This document shows positions 8,648 to 22,464 of a stretch of 64,000 nucleotides of DNA, in pieces. Origin of the DNA: Paenarthrobacter sp. A20 (GTDB lineage: Bacteria; Actinomycetota; Actinomycetes; Actinomycetales; Micrococcaceae). Below the pieces are notes generated by a model that saw only the letters and a list, made by a program, of their open reading frames with translations, did no database searches and had not been told where the DNA came from. The stretch is taken from positions 1,922,001 through 1,986,000 of the forward strand of contig NZ_JALJWH010000001.1 of assembly GCF_024168825.1 (NCBI RefSeq), given 5' to 3'. Position numbers and translations under genes: made by a program. Positions within the stretch are counted from its first letter, which is position 1. Every line of letters begins with the position of its first letter.

Positions 8648-11600
8648 ATGAGCAAGGACAACTTGAACCCCTCCGTTGAAGGACTTCTCCGTAACTGGCT
8701 TCCAGGCAAGCGCTGGTTCCCGGTCAATAGCCCCGATTTTGCGCTGGAGCAGGTGGGCGGTTTCAGCCTCCCGGGCACTGGCGGTGACGCTGCTTTTGAG
8801 GTGGTGCTGCTGGCCGTGACCTACCGGACGGCCGACGGCGGTCCCCGGACCGACGTGGTCCAGGTTCCGTTGAGCTATCGGAGCCAACCGCTGGTGGACG
8901 CTCCGGCCGCCTTGGTGGGTGAGTTTACCGACGATTCGGGCCTCCACCTGATCTACGACGCCGTCTTCGACGCCGGGTTCGTCGCCGCCTGGTTGGAGTT
9001 GATGCGCAGCGAGGGCCTGGTGGGACTCGCCCAGGGGCACCTGACGCGTGGACGCGTCGCGCTCCCGGAAACACCCACCTCCGTACGCGTTCTGTCCGGG
9101 GAGCAGTCCAACACGTCCGTCATCATCGACGACGGCCATTCGGCGGCGATCGTGAAGATCTTCCGAGTGCTGGCGGCTGGCAGGAATCCCGAGGTTGAAC
9201 TGGGCGCTGCCCTGACCGCAGCCGGGACCAGTGAGGTTCCCGCGACGCTCGGCTGGATCACGGGCTCGTGGGACGGGCCGGCGTCGAACGGTACAGCAGC
9301 GGCGACTGGCGAGCTGACTGTAGCCCACGAATTCCTGGTCGGTGGATTGGACGCCTGGCGGTTGGCAGTAGAGGCCGCAGCAGCCGGCAAGGACTTCACC
9401 GCCGAGGCCCGTGGGCTGGGGGCGGCCACTGCCACGGTCCACGCCAGGCTCGCGCAAACCTTTGGAATCCAGGACGGCCAGGAACAGGGCCCGGACATCA
9501 TCGCAACTGTTGTCCGGCGCGTCCGCCAGTCGTGGGCAGAAGCCGCATCCGCCGTCGGGCCTTATGACGACAATCTGGAAGAGCTGCTGGCGGCTCTGGA
9601 TCCCCGGGACGTTGGCCGGTTGCAGCGTGTGCACGGTGACCTGCACCTGGGGCAGATCCTTTTGGTTCCCGGCGCCGAGGGGCAGCCGGAACGTTGGGCG
9701 ATCCTCGACTTCGAGGGCGAGCCGCTACGGACCATCGATGAACGTAATACTCCCGATCTTCCCCTCCGCGATGTCACGGGCATGCTGCGCTCGTTCGACT
9801 ACGCTGCCGGTGCCGCGACGCGCGAAAATGCGAACGCCAAGGTTCCCGACTCCTGGGTGGACGAGTGCGCAGAAGCGTTCCTTGAGGGGTACATCGAAGT
9901 CACTCCCGGAACCATAGACCGCCGCTCGCCGCTCTTTGTGGCATTGTGGCTGGACAAGGCTTTATACGAGGTGGTTTACGAGCTGCGGAACCGGCCCGAC
10001 TGGCTGTCCATACCGGTGAATGCATCGCGAAAAATCCTCGACAACTCAAGCCGCGGCAAGCATGCGGCAGCTATAGCGGAAGGTAAAGACATGACTGGCT
10101 CTGCACGCACCGAACGGCCGCGAGTCCCACTGCATGTGGACACCGAGACCTTGGAACGCGTGGCAGCCGGCGCCTACCATGCGCCGCACTCTGTTCTCGG
10201 CGCACATCTGGACGACCACGGCCACGTCACCATCCGAACGGTGAAGCACCTCGCCAAGTCCGTGGTGGTGGTGACCGAAACCGGCCGCACGGAAATGACT
10301 CACGAAGCGCATGGCGTGTGGGTTGCCGTCCTGGAACCGCTGCAGGCCGGCCACGTGCCGGACTACCGTTTGGAAGTGGTGTACGACGCCGAACCGGTCA
10401 CCATCGATGACCCGTACCACTACCTGCCTACCGTAGGTGAGGTGGACCTGCACCTCATCGGTGAAGGTCGCCACGAACGCCTTTGGGACGTCCTCGGTGC
10501 CCACGTGCAGCACTACAGTTCCGCGCTCGGCGATGTAGATGGGGTCTCGTTCGCCGTCTGGGCACCGAACGCCCAGGCTGTCCGGGTTAAGGGCGACTTC
10601 AATGGATGGGACGGGCGCTCGCATGGAATGCGCTCGCTGGGTTCGTCCGGCGTCTGGGAACTGTTCATTCCGGGTGTTGTAGCAGGGGCGTGCTACAAAT
10701 ACGAGATCCTCACCAAGGGAGGTCACTGGGTAGAGAAGGCCGATCCCTTGGCTTTCGGCACCGAGGTTCCGCCGCTGACCGCCTCACGCGTCGTGGATCC
10801 CAGCTACCGCTTCAAGGACGCGGAATGGATGAATGCCCGCGCTCAGATGGACCCGCATAACTCACCCATGAGCGTCTACGAAGTCCATTTGGGTTCGTGG
10901 CGCCTGGGCCTTGGCTATAAAGAACTGGCCAAGGAGCTCGTGGAATACGTCACATGGCTTGGCTTCTCGCACGTTGAGTTCATGCCGGTGGCGGAGCACC
11001 CCTTCGGCGGATCCTGGGGCTACCAGGTGACGTCCTACTTCGCGCCGACGTCGCGGTTCGGGCACCCGGATGAGTTCCGGTTCCTGGTGGACTCGCTGCA
11101 CCAGGCGGGCATTGGCGTCCTCCTGGACTGGGTACCGGCCCACTTCCCCAAGGATTCCTGGGCGCTGGCACAGTTTGACGGCCAGCCGCTGTACGAGCAC
11201 TCCGACCCCGCACTCGGCGAGCACCCCGACTGGGGAACTTTGATCTTCGACTTCGGACGCAGCGAGGTCAGGAACTTCCTGGTGGCCAATGCGCTGTACT
11301 GGCTGGAGGAGTTCCACATCGATGGCCTGCGCGTGGACGCCGTGGCCTCCATGATCTACCTGGACTACTCCCGTGAGGAAGGACAGTGGCGGCCCAACAA
11401 GTTCGGCGGACGCGAAAACCTCGAAGCTATTTCCTTTATGCAGGAAGTCAACGCGACGGTTTACAAGTCGCACCCGGGCGCCATCATCATCGCCGAGGAA
11501 TCCACCGCGTTCCCGGGGGTAACCGCCCCCACCAACCACGGAGGCCTGGGCTTCGGCCTGAAGTGGAACATGGGGTGGATGCACGACTCCCTGAAGTACA

Positions 11601-12301
11601 TCTCCGAAGACCCCATCAACCGCAAATGGCATCACGGCACCATCACGTTCTCCATGGTCTACGCCTTCACGGAGAACTTCCTGCTGCCCATCAGCCACGA
11701 CGAGGTAGTTCACGGCAAGGGTTCGATGCTCCGGAAGATGCCTGGTGACCGTTGGCAGCAGCTGGCAAACCTCCGGGCCTTCTTCGCCTACCAGTGGGCA
11801 CACCCGGGCAAACAGCTCATCTTCATGGGCAGCGAGTTTGGACAGGAGGCCGAATGGTCCGAGCAATATGGACTGGACTGGTTCCTCGCCGACATTCCCG
11901 CCCACCGGGGACTCCAGCTGCTGGTCAAGGACCTGAACGGGATTTACTCGTCCACGCCGGCCCTCTACGAACGGGACAACGAGGCCGGTGGTTTCCAGTG
12001 GATCAATGGCGGGGATGCGGACCACAACGTCCTGACGTTCATTCGCTGGGATCACAACGGCAAGCCGTTGGTATGCGCCGTCAACTTCTCAGGCGGCCCG
12101 CACCAGGACTACATCCTGGGAGTTCCGTCTTCTGGGGAGTGGAGGGAAGTCCTGAACACCGACTCTGAAACGTATGGCGGTTCGGGTGTGGTCAATGCGG
12201 GATCGCTGAAGGCTTCGGCGCCAGGGACCGACGGTCAGCCCGCAGCGTTGACCATCACGCTTCCGCCTCTTGGCGCTTCCTGGTTCACGCCAGCTGAGTA
12301 G
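8648..12301 (+). CDS. Maltokinase-glycogen branching enzyme fusion (Mak-GlgB)
   Basis: One 1217-residue frame carries two enzymes. Residues 1 to about 475 are maltokinase, which makes maltose-1-phosphate from maltose and ATP: the Brenner-type HGDLHLGQ motif has its catalytic Asp at 331 and DFEGEP lies at about 354-359. Residues 482-1217 are a full-length branching enzyme (736 residues) with N-terminal carbohydrate-binding modules, nucleophile Asp 897 (GLRVDAV), acid/base Glu 950 (IIIAEES) and Asp 1018 (ISHDEV). The frame is open throughout. At the join an in-frame ATG (10091) is preceded by gcggaaggt about 6-7 bases upstream, so a free GlgB could also be made. It follows treS by one base and ends before a terminator at 12335. 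Confidence 0.93.
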   Translation: MSKDNLNPSVEGLLRNWLPGKRWFPVNSPDFALEQVGGFSLPGTGGDAAFEVVLLAVTYRTADGGPRTDVVQVPLSYRSQPLVDAPAALVGEFTDDSGLHLIYDAVFDAGFVAAWLELMRSEGLVGLAQGHLTRGRVALPETPTSVRVLSGEQSNTSVIIDDGHSAAIVKIFRVLAAGRNPEVELGAALTAAGTSEVPATLGWITGSWDGPASNGTAAATGELTVAHEFLVGGLDAWRLAVEAAAAGKDFTAEARGLGAATATVHARLAQTFGIQDGQEQGPDIIATVVRRVRQSWAEAASAVGPYDDNLEELLAALDPRDVGRLQRVHGDLHLGQILLVPGAEGQPERWAILDFEGEPLRTIDERNTPDLPLRDVTGMLRSFDYAAGAATRENANAKVPDSWVDECAEAFLEGYIEVTPGTIDRRSPLFVALWLDKALYEVVYELRNRPDWLSIPVNASRKILDNSSRGKHAAAIAEGKDMTGSARTERPRVPLHVDTETLERVAAGAYHAPHSVLGAHLDDHGHVTIRTVKHLAKSVVVVTETGRTEMTHEAHGVWVAVLEPLQAGHVPDYRLEVVYDAEPVTIDDPYHYLPTVGEVDLHLIGEGRHERLWDVLGAHVQHYSSALGDVDGVSFAVWAPNAQAVRVKGDFNGWDGRSHGMRSLGSSGVWELFIPGVVAGACYKYEILTKGGHWVEKADPLAFGTEVPPLTASRVVDPSYRFKDAEWMNARAQMDPHNSPMSVYEVHLGSWRLGLGYKELAKELVEYVTWLGFSHVEFMPVAEHPFGGSWGYQVTSYFAPTSRFGHPDEFRFLVDSLHQAGIGVLLDWVPAHFPKDSWALAQFDGQPLYEHSDPALGEHPDWGTLIFDFGRSEVRNFLVANALYWLEEFHIDGLRVDAVASMIYLDYSREEGQWRPNKFGGRENLEAISFMQEVNATVYKSHPGAIIIAEESTAFPGVTAPTNHGGLGFGLKWNMGWMHDSLKYISEDPINRKWHHGTITFSMVYAFTENFLLPISHDEVVHGKGSMLRKMPGDRWQQLANLRAFFAYQWAHPGKQLIFMGSEFGQEAEWSEQYGLDWFLADIPAHRGLQLLVKDLNGIYSSTPALYERDNEAGGFQWINGGDADHNVLTFIRWDHNGKPLVCAVNFSGGPHQDYILGVPSSGEWREVLNTDSETYGGSGVVNAGSLKASAPGTDGQPAALTITLPPLGASWFTPAE
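10078..10093 (+). promoter_or_regulatory. Internal ribosome-binding site and ATG for GlgB inside the mak-glgB frame
   Basis: GGAAGG at about 10078-10083 stands before the in-frame ATG at 10091, at codon 482 of the fusion. This is where a separate glgB gene would begin. It may be a relic of two genes that became joined by loss of the mak stop, or a working second start. Confidence 0.55.
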
Positions 12302-12334
12302 AGACTTGGCTCCTAGGGGGATTCAGTAGGCCGT

Positions 12335-12366
12335 GAGGGGTCCGGAGCCACGCGCTCCGGGCCCTC
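12335..12366 (+). terminator. Terminator of the glgE-treS-mak-glgB operon
   Basis: GC-rich hairpin with arms gagggg-tccggagc and gctccgg-gccctc around a five-base loop, 34 bases after the glgB stop and before the rrn promoters. A pyrimidine-rich tract follows. Confidence 0.75.
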
Positions 12367-12421
12367 TTCCCTTTGTTTCCGGGGATTTTTCTCGAACGAA
12401 GAGGCATGTCGCTGAGCGGTT

Positions 12422-12450
12422 TTGCCATCCCGGCCGAGTAGGGGTATAGT
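12422..12450 (+). promoter_or_regulatory. rrn promoter P1
   Basis: -35 TTGCCA (12422-12427), 17-base spacer, -10 TATAGT (12445-12450), about 360 bases upstream of 16S. It fits the housekeeping sigma factor consensus. Confidence 0.6.
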
Positions 12451-12529
12451 TAGTACCCGCGCTGCTCCCCAGTGGAGGACGGTGAAGCTGACAAGAAACC
12501 GCAAGGAAAATCAAGTCAAGTTCACCGAT

Positions 12530-12558
12530 TTGACCCGGAGGCAGGCAGCGTGTAAGTT
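12530..12558 (+). promoter_or_regulatory. rrn promoter P2
   Basis: -35 TTGACC (12530-12535), 17-base spacer, -10 TAAGTT (12553-12558). The transcript would enter the leader with the conserved actinobacterial element tttgagaactcaatagtg at about 12624-12641, which resembles an antitermination/processing box and recurs before 23S. Confidence 0.65.
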
Positions 12559-12812
12559 TGAAAAGTTGCTCCGGAGCGATCCTGGACCCTGTGGGGTGTG
12601 GGTGGTGCCGGGTGTGTCTGTTGTTTGAGAACTCAATAGTGTGCCAAGTTTGTTGATACCGATTGTTTTATTGATTGGTTGAAATTTATGCCAGTTCTGT
12701 CATGCACCCCCGTGTGTGGTGGGCTGGTTTTCAGCTGGTTTCGAATTTTGTGCAGCCGCGTTCTACCGTTATTTCCGGTGGGTGTGGTTGTGTCTGTTTG
12801 ATTTGTTTTACT

Positions 12813-18022
<5,210 letters not shown>

Positions 18023-18040
18023 ACCACACAACACACTGCA

Positions 18041-18071
18041 CGCGTCCACTATGTGGTTCCCGAACAACAAC
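18041..18071 (+). other. 3' arm of the pre-23S processing stem
   Basis: Pairs with 14725-14755 (see that entry). A short perfect hairpin, ttgttcc/ggaacaa, follows at about 18077-18091 before 5S. Confidence 0.75.
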
Positions 18072-18170
18072 CCGCTTGTTCCAGGAACAAAAACACAACA
18101 AAATAACAACACCACAGTTGTAACCACACTTCCCACCCACCCCACCACCGGGGCGCGGACGGGTAACAAA

Positions 18171-18290
18171 GTTACGGCGGTCATAGCGTGGGGGAAACGC
18201 CCGGTCCCATTCCGAACCCGGAAGCTAAGACCCACAGCGCCGATGGTACTGCACCCGGGAGGGTGTGGGAGAGTAGGACACCGCCGGACA
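18171..18290 (+). rRNA. rrf: 5S ribosomal RNA
   Basis: Starts gttacggcggtcatagcg and ends with the complementary ggacaccgccgga; the internal cccattccgaacccggaagct is the conserved 5S core. About 120 bases, downstream of 23S as usual. Confidence 0.96.
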
Positions 18291-18298
18291 ACCATTAA

Positions 18299-18330
18299 GA
18301 AGAGCCCCGACCACGACGGTCGGGGCTCTT
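18299..18330 (+). terminator. rrn operon terminator
   Basis: Perfect hairpin: aagagccccgacc at 18299, short loop, ggtcggggctctt, ending in a T-containing tail directly after 5S. Arms of 13 bases. Confidence 0.9.
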
Positions 18331-18393
18331 CACATTTAACCACCCTTGTTTAACCCACCTGTGTGCCTTTTGCCACCGGTAGAGTTGGTGGTC

Positions 18394-18888
18394 ATGGAAA
18401 ACCTCTTCAGCCACCCCGCATCGGAACCCGAGCCGTCCCGGCAGGACGGTGATGCTTTGGAGCCTCTCATCATCACCGTCGTGGTTCCCACGAACGTCCC
18501 GCATGCATTCCAGGGATTCACCGATCATCCCCACCTGTGGTGGCCCCTGGAGAAGGAGAGTGTCTTCGGCGCAGGATCGCACGTTGAGTTCGAGGAAAAC
18601 CTGATCCTGGAGACCGCAGAGGATGGCCGTACGTCGGTGTGGGGGACCATCGACGATTGGCAGCCTCCGCTGTCCTTCCACGCCAGCTGGTATCCGGCCA
18701 GCACACCTCTGTGGTCCACTGAGATCCGGGTTGCCTTCCGGGCTGTGGATGATGGCACCGAAGTCCGGCTGGTCCATGACGGTTGGGAAGGCGCCGAAGA
18801 TCCTGCTGCTTCTCGTGCATCCTACGCCGAAGGCTGGCCAGGCGTCCTTGAACGCTATGTGAGATTCATGGGCGGAGCCGTTGCCTAG
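18394..18888 (+). CDS. SRPBCC (AHSA1/START-like) domain protein
   Basis: A 164-residue cytosolic protein of the SRPBCC helix-grip fold, a family of hydrophobic-ligand binding or chaperone-like proteins with no fixed reaction. The family pattern can be seen: an N-terminal strand with PTNVPHAFQGFTDHPHLWWPLE, a central GTEVRLVHDGWEG and a C-terminal GWPGVLERYVRFM helix. I start at ATG 18394; the frame is open to 18346, but that would overlap the region just after the rrn terminator. The end overlaps the next gene by eight bases. Confidence 0.75.
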   Translation: MENLFSHPASEPEPSRQDGDALEPLIITVVVPTNVPHAFQGFTDHPHLWWPLEKESVFGAGSHVEFEENLILETAEDGRTSVWGTIDDWQPPLSFHASWYPASTPLWSTEIRVAFRAVDDGTEVRLVHDGWEGAEDPAASRASYAEGWPGVLERYVRFMGGAVA

Positions 18889-19402
18889 GATCCGCAGACT
18901 CCACGCCAATGATTGGCGGTTGCTGAAGGCAGTCCGCCTCGAGATGCTCTCGGATACACCCATGGCCTACATCGAGAGCCTGGATGCTGCCCGCCGGCAG
19001 ACTGATACGCAGTGGCAGGAACGTGCGGCGGCCATGTCCGGGGATGCCAGTATCACTTTGGTGGCTGACGCCGGTGTGGAGGGCAGCAAAATTTGTGCAC
19101 TGATGCGAGTAGTGGTCAAACACCCGCAGGAGCCACAGAAGCCCCTGCAGGCGATGCTCATCAGCGTCTATGTCGCCCCGGAGCACCGTGGATTGGGTTT
19201 GGCTGACGAACTGCTCCACGAATCGTGCAAAGCCGCAGCGCAGGAGCTGGCGGCGGAACTCCTGGAGCTCGGGGTCCATGAGGATAACACCCGGGCGTTG
19301 GCCTTCTATAGGCGGCACGGCTTCGAAACCACCGGTGCAAGCAGGCCGTATCCGCAGGACACGTCCAAGCTGGAGCTTGTGATGGTTCGCTGCCTGACAT
19401 AG
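18881..19402 (+). CDS. GNAT-family N-acetyltransferase
   Basis: A 173-residue acetyltransferase of unknown acceptor. The acetyl-CoA binding motif A is visible as SVYVAPEHRGLGLADELL, followed by the motif-B-like NTRALAFYRRHGFETTG. It begins at a TTG overlapping the SRPBCC stop by eight bases, implying coupled translation; no better ATG preserves the N-terminal strand (IRRLHANDWRLLKAVRLEML). The two genes look like a two-gene operon running away from rrn. Confidence 0.85.
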   Translation: MPRIRRLHANDWRLLKAVRLEMLSDTPMAYIESLDAARRQTDTQWQERAAAMSGDASITLVADAGVEGSKICALMRVVVKHPQEPQKPLQAMLISVYVAPEHRGLGLADELLHESCKAAAQELAAELLELGVHEDNTRALAFYRRHGFETTGASRPYPQDTSKLELVMVRCLT

Positions 19403-19411
19403 AAGCCAGGG

Positions 19412-20434
19412 CTAGGAAGAGGCCTCCTTCGGCACGGCCGTGCTTGTCCGCACCACGAGCCTCGTGGGGTGTTCCGCGTCGGCTGGTTCCAGGACCAGGC
19501 CATTGCTGATCGCGCCCAGGAGGGTGCGCACGGCCAAGGCTCCCTGGCCCTTGGCGTCCTGGTCGATGGTGGTCAGGCCCAGGACGTTGCCCAGGTCATG
19601 TCCGTCGATGCCCACCACTGACAGGTCATCCGGGATGCGCAGCCCGAAGTCCCGGGCGGCCAGAATGGTGCCGATGGCCATTTCGTCGGATGCTGCGAAC
19701 ACCGCGGTGGGACGTTCGGGCGCGCTTGCCAGCAGTTGCCGGGCTGCCTTGTAGGCGCCTTCAACGGTGAAGTCCGCAGAAACGATCCATTCGGGCCTGA
19801 CTGGACAGCCGGCGTCGTTCATGGCTTTTTCGAAGCCGCCGCGACGGGTTCCAGGAAGATGGAAGTCCTGGTCGTAGGCCTCATGACCGGTGACGTGCGC
19901 GATTTTGGTATGACCCAAGCCAAGGAGGTGGTTGGTGGCCTTCATGGCGATTCCGGTGTCGTCGATCCTGATGGTGGAGGCTCCCGGCAGGGGGCCACCA
20001 ATACCCACAATCGGCCTGTTCATTGCATGGAGCTGCTGAATTTCGGCTTCGCTGAGTTCCAGGGAGACTGCGATGACTGCGTCCACGCGTTTGCGCAGCA
20101 GGAAGTCGTTGAAGACACTGTGCCGATGCGCGGGGTTTTCGCCGATGTTGTACAGCGTGAGGTCGTAGCCGGCCTGGAGCAGGGCGGCGGAGGCGCCCTC
20201 GATTACCGCTGAGAAGAACCAGCGGTGCACCGAGGGGACAACCAAGCCGACGTTGTGCGTGCGACCGGAGGCCAGGCTTGAGGCGTGATAGGACAACACA
20301 AAACCGAGCTCAGCAGCTGCGGAGCGTGCCCGTTCGCGGCTGCTCGGGGATACGTTGCCCTTACCGCTCAGCGCGCGTGAAACAGTGGCAACGGACAGCC
20401 CTGCGCGCTCGGCTACGTCCTTGATGCCGGTCAT
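19412..20434 (-). CDS. LacI-family transcription regulator of the alpha-glucosidase
   Basis: A 340-residue repressor: N-terminal HTH with hinge helix (IKDVAERAGLSVATVSRALSG at about 3-24) and a periplasmic-binding-like sugar domain (NVGLVVPSVHRWFF onwards). I start at ATG 20434, which has GAGGAG five bases upstream; the ATG at 20446 lies before that site. It sits 19 bases after the alpha-glucosidase gene and is likely co-transcribed with it, giving feedback control through the two palindromes at 22228 and 22316. Confidence 0.92.
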   Translation of the reverse strand: MTGIKDVAERAGLSVATVSRALSGKGNVSPSSRERARSAAAELGFVLSYHASSLASGRTHNVGLVVPSVHRWFFSAVIEGASAALLQAGYDLTLYNIGENPAHRHSVFNDFLLRKRVDAVIAVSLELSEAEIQQLHAMNRPIVGIGGPLPGASTIRIDDTGIAMKATNHLLGLGHTKIAHVTGHEAYDQDFHLPGTRRGGFEKAMNDAGCPVRPEWIVSADFTVEGAYKAARQLLASAPERPTAVFAASDEMAIGTILAARDFGLRIPDDLSVVGIDGHDLGNVLGLTTIDQDAKGQGALAVRTLLGAISNGLVLEPADAEHPTRLVVRTSTAVPKEASS

Positions 20435-20453
20435 GCCGCTCCTCATGCAAAAA

Positions 20454-22199
20454 TCAGCTGACTGTCAGCCAGATTGTCTCCCCAGAGCCTAGTTGATCAG
20501 CGTCTGGTTGATCAGCGCCGGTTCCCGCCGCGGAGCTGCGCAGAACCGTCTGGCCTGCCGGGAGCGGCATCGGGTCAGTCCCGACGTTCATGATCACCAA
20601 GGTAGTGCCGTTGAGGTAGGCCAGCGAAGACCATGTGCAATAGTCCTCCACCCAGGCGAGGGATCCCTGGCCGAGACGGTGCGCGGCACGCTGGGCGAGC
20701 ATCTCCCTGTAGAGGTTTAGGTGCGACGCCGGATCGGACTCCTGCTTGTCCCTGGCCAAGGCCGGCCAGGACTCGGGTTGCGGCAGCCACGGATCCAGGC
20801 CGCCGCCGAAACCGGCGTGCGGCTCGGCGGACCTCCAGGGGAGCGGTACCCGGCAGCCGTCGCGGCCGATGCGCGCACCCCCGGTACGGGCGAAGGTAGG
20901 ATCCTGGCGCATGGTGCCGGGAATGCTGGTGGAGTCGGGGAGGCCCAGTTCCTCGCCCTGGTAAAGGTAGGCGCCACCGGGCAGGCCGAGCATGAACATG
21001 GTGGCCGCGGCAGCCCGGCGTCGTCCGAGTTCTTCGTTGGGCTGGGCGTCGTCAGGGCCGATGCCGTCACCGTCGCGGGGACCGGGGCCGTCGTACCCGA
21101 AGCGTGTGACATGCCGGACTACATCGTGGTTGGACAGCACCCACGTGCTGGGGGCGCCTACTGCGTCCAGGGAGACCAAGGAATCGGTGATGATGTGGCG
21201 CAGCCGGTTGATGTCCAGGCCGGCATGCAGGTACGGGAAGTTGAAGGCCTGGTGCATCTCGTCAGGGCGGACCCACTGTGCCAGCCGGGGGAGCGGATCC
21301 ACGTTCGCTTCGGCGCAGAGGATGCGGTCCGGGCCGTAGTCTTCCAGGATGGAACGCCAGCGGCGGTAGATGTCGTGCAGGGCCGGCTGGCCAAACATGG
21401 GTGCGTCGTGGCCCGGGAATCCGTCGGAGCTGTTGCCGTCGGCGCGGCCGCCCCAGTTGGGGAGGCCGGCGGCTTTGACGAGTGCGTGTGCCACGTCCAC
21501 GCGGAAGCCGGAAATGCCGCGGTCAAGCCAGAAGCGGAGGACGCGTTCGAACTCGGCGTGGACGGCAGGGTTGTCCCAGTTGAAATCAGGCTGTGATGAG
21601 TCGAACAGGTGCAGGAACCATTGTCCGGGCTGTCCGTTCGGCTCGGTGATGCGCGTCCATGCCGGGCCGCCGAAGTGGGACTGCCAGTTGTTGGGAGGTT
21701 CGTTGCCGTCGGGTCCTTGTCCGTCCCGGAAGATGAACATGTCGCGCTCGGGGCTGTTGGCGCCAGCAGTGAGTGCCGCTTGGAAGGCGACGTGCTGGTC
21801 TGAACAGTGGTTGGGAACGAGGTCCGCGATCACGCGGAGGTTGAGTCGGTTGGCTTCTGCTATGAGGGCATCGAAGTCGGCCAAGGTGCCGAACAGAGGA
21901 TCGACATCGCAGTAGTCGCTGACGTCGTATCCCGCGTCCCGCTGGGGTGAGCGGTAGAACGGAGACAACCACACGGCGTCGACGCCCAGGTTCGCAAGCT
22001 GCGCGAGTTCCGCCGTGATACCAGCCAGGTCACCTACGCCGTCACCGTTCAGATCGCGGAAGGACCGCGGGTAGATCTGGTAGATCACGGCGGAACGCCA
22101 CCACCCGTGCGCCGTTGAGGCGTCATGAATAGGCGTGAGCTGAGTGAATGCTACAGGGGGCTGGTGGGCCTCAACCGGGAGCAGGGAATCGACGGACAT
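20454..22199 (-). CDS. GH13 alpha-glucosidase (oligo-1,6-glucosidase/AglA-like)
   Basis: A cytosolic glycoside hydrolase of 581 residues acting on small alpha-glucosides such as maltose, isomaltose or sucrose; no signal peptide is seen. GH13 motifs: DLVPNHCSDQH, nucleophile in GFRVDVAHAL, Glu in LCAEANV and the transition-state Asp in LSNHDVVRH. I chose ATG 22199 (MSVDSLLPVE); the frame runs on to 22244 across the operator, which is unlikely to be coding. The SD before 22199 is weak. Regulator gene downstream. Confidence 0.9.
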   Translation of the reverse strand: MSVDSLLPVEAHQPPVAFTQLTPIHDASTAHGWWRSAVIYQIYPRSFRDLNGDGVGDLAGITAELAQLANLGVDAVWLSPFYRSPQRDAGYDVSDYCDVDPLFGTLADFDALIAEANRLNLRVIADLVPNHCSDQHVAFQAALTAGANSPERDMFIFRDGQGPDGNEPPNNWQSHFGGPAWTRITEPNGQPGQWFLHLFDSSQPDFNWDNPAVHAEFERVLRFWLDRGISGFRVDVAHALVKAAGLPNWGGRADGNSSDGFPGHDAPMFGQPALHDIYRRWRSILEDYGPDRILCAEANVDPLPRLAQWVRPDEMHQAFNFPYLHAGLDINRLRHIITDSLVSLDAVGAPSTWVLSNHDVVRHVTRFGYDGPGPRDGDGIGPDDAQPNEELGRRRAAAATMFMLGLPGGAYLYQGEELGLPDSTSIPGTMRQDPTFARTGGARIGRDGCRVPLPWRSAEPHAGFGGGLDPWLPQPESWPALARDKQESDPASHLNLYREMLAQRAAHRLGQGSLAWVEDYCTWSSLAYLNGTTLVIMNVGTDPMPLPAGQTVLRSSAAGTGADQPDADQLGSGETIWLTVS

Positions 22200-22227
22200 G
22201 GTCACATCGTAAAAGACATTTCGGGGA

Positions 22228-22245
22228 ATTGGAAACGCTTCCAAT
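22228..22245. promoter_or_regulatory. LacI-type operator 1
   Basis: Imperfect 18-base palindrome attggaaacgcttccaat with perfect seven-base half sites and the central CG typical of LacI-family operators, 29 bases upstream of the alpha-glucosidase start. Confidence 0.7.
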
Positions 22246-22315
22246 AGGAAGTGTCCTGTCTTTTAGGGGGCTAGATCACATTGGTATTTCACGGCATCCC
22301 GTTCGGTGCAGAGCG

Positions 22316-22331
22316 TTTGGAAGCGCTTGCA
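22316..22331. promoter_or_regulatory. LacI-type operator 2
   Basis: tttggaagcgcttgca is a second copy of the operator core (GGAARCGCTT), about 70 bases from the first, allowing looping or control of both the alpha-glucosidase and the divergent FAD oxidase gene. Confidence 0.6.
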
Positions 22332-22464
22332 GGAGGGTAGTTCCTGCCGGGTCCCGGGCCCCGCCAACGATGAGCCATGCCGCTCTGGCTAGACTGTGAG
22401 CACTGAAAATGCTGCGAAGACTGCCGATTTGGCGTGTCCGCGGCGCTCATGTGGAGGTATTACC

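Noticed and set aside
22396..22464. Upstream GTG start for the FAD-linked oxidase
   Set aside because: It abuts a -10-like TAGACT and lacks a Shine-Dalgarno, while TTG 22465 has GGAGG at the right distance.
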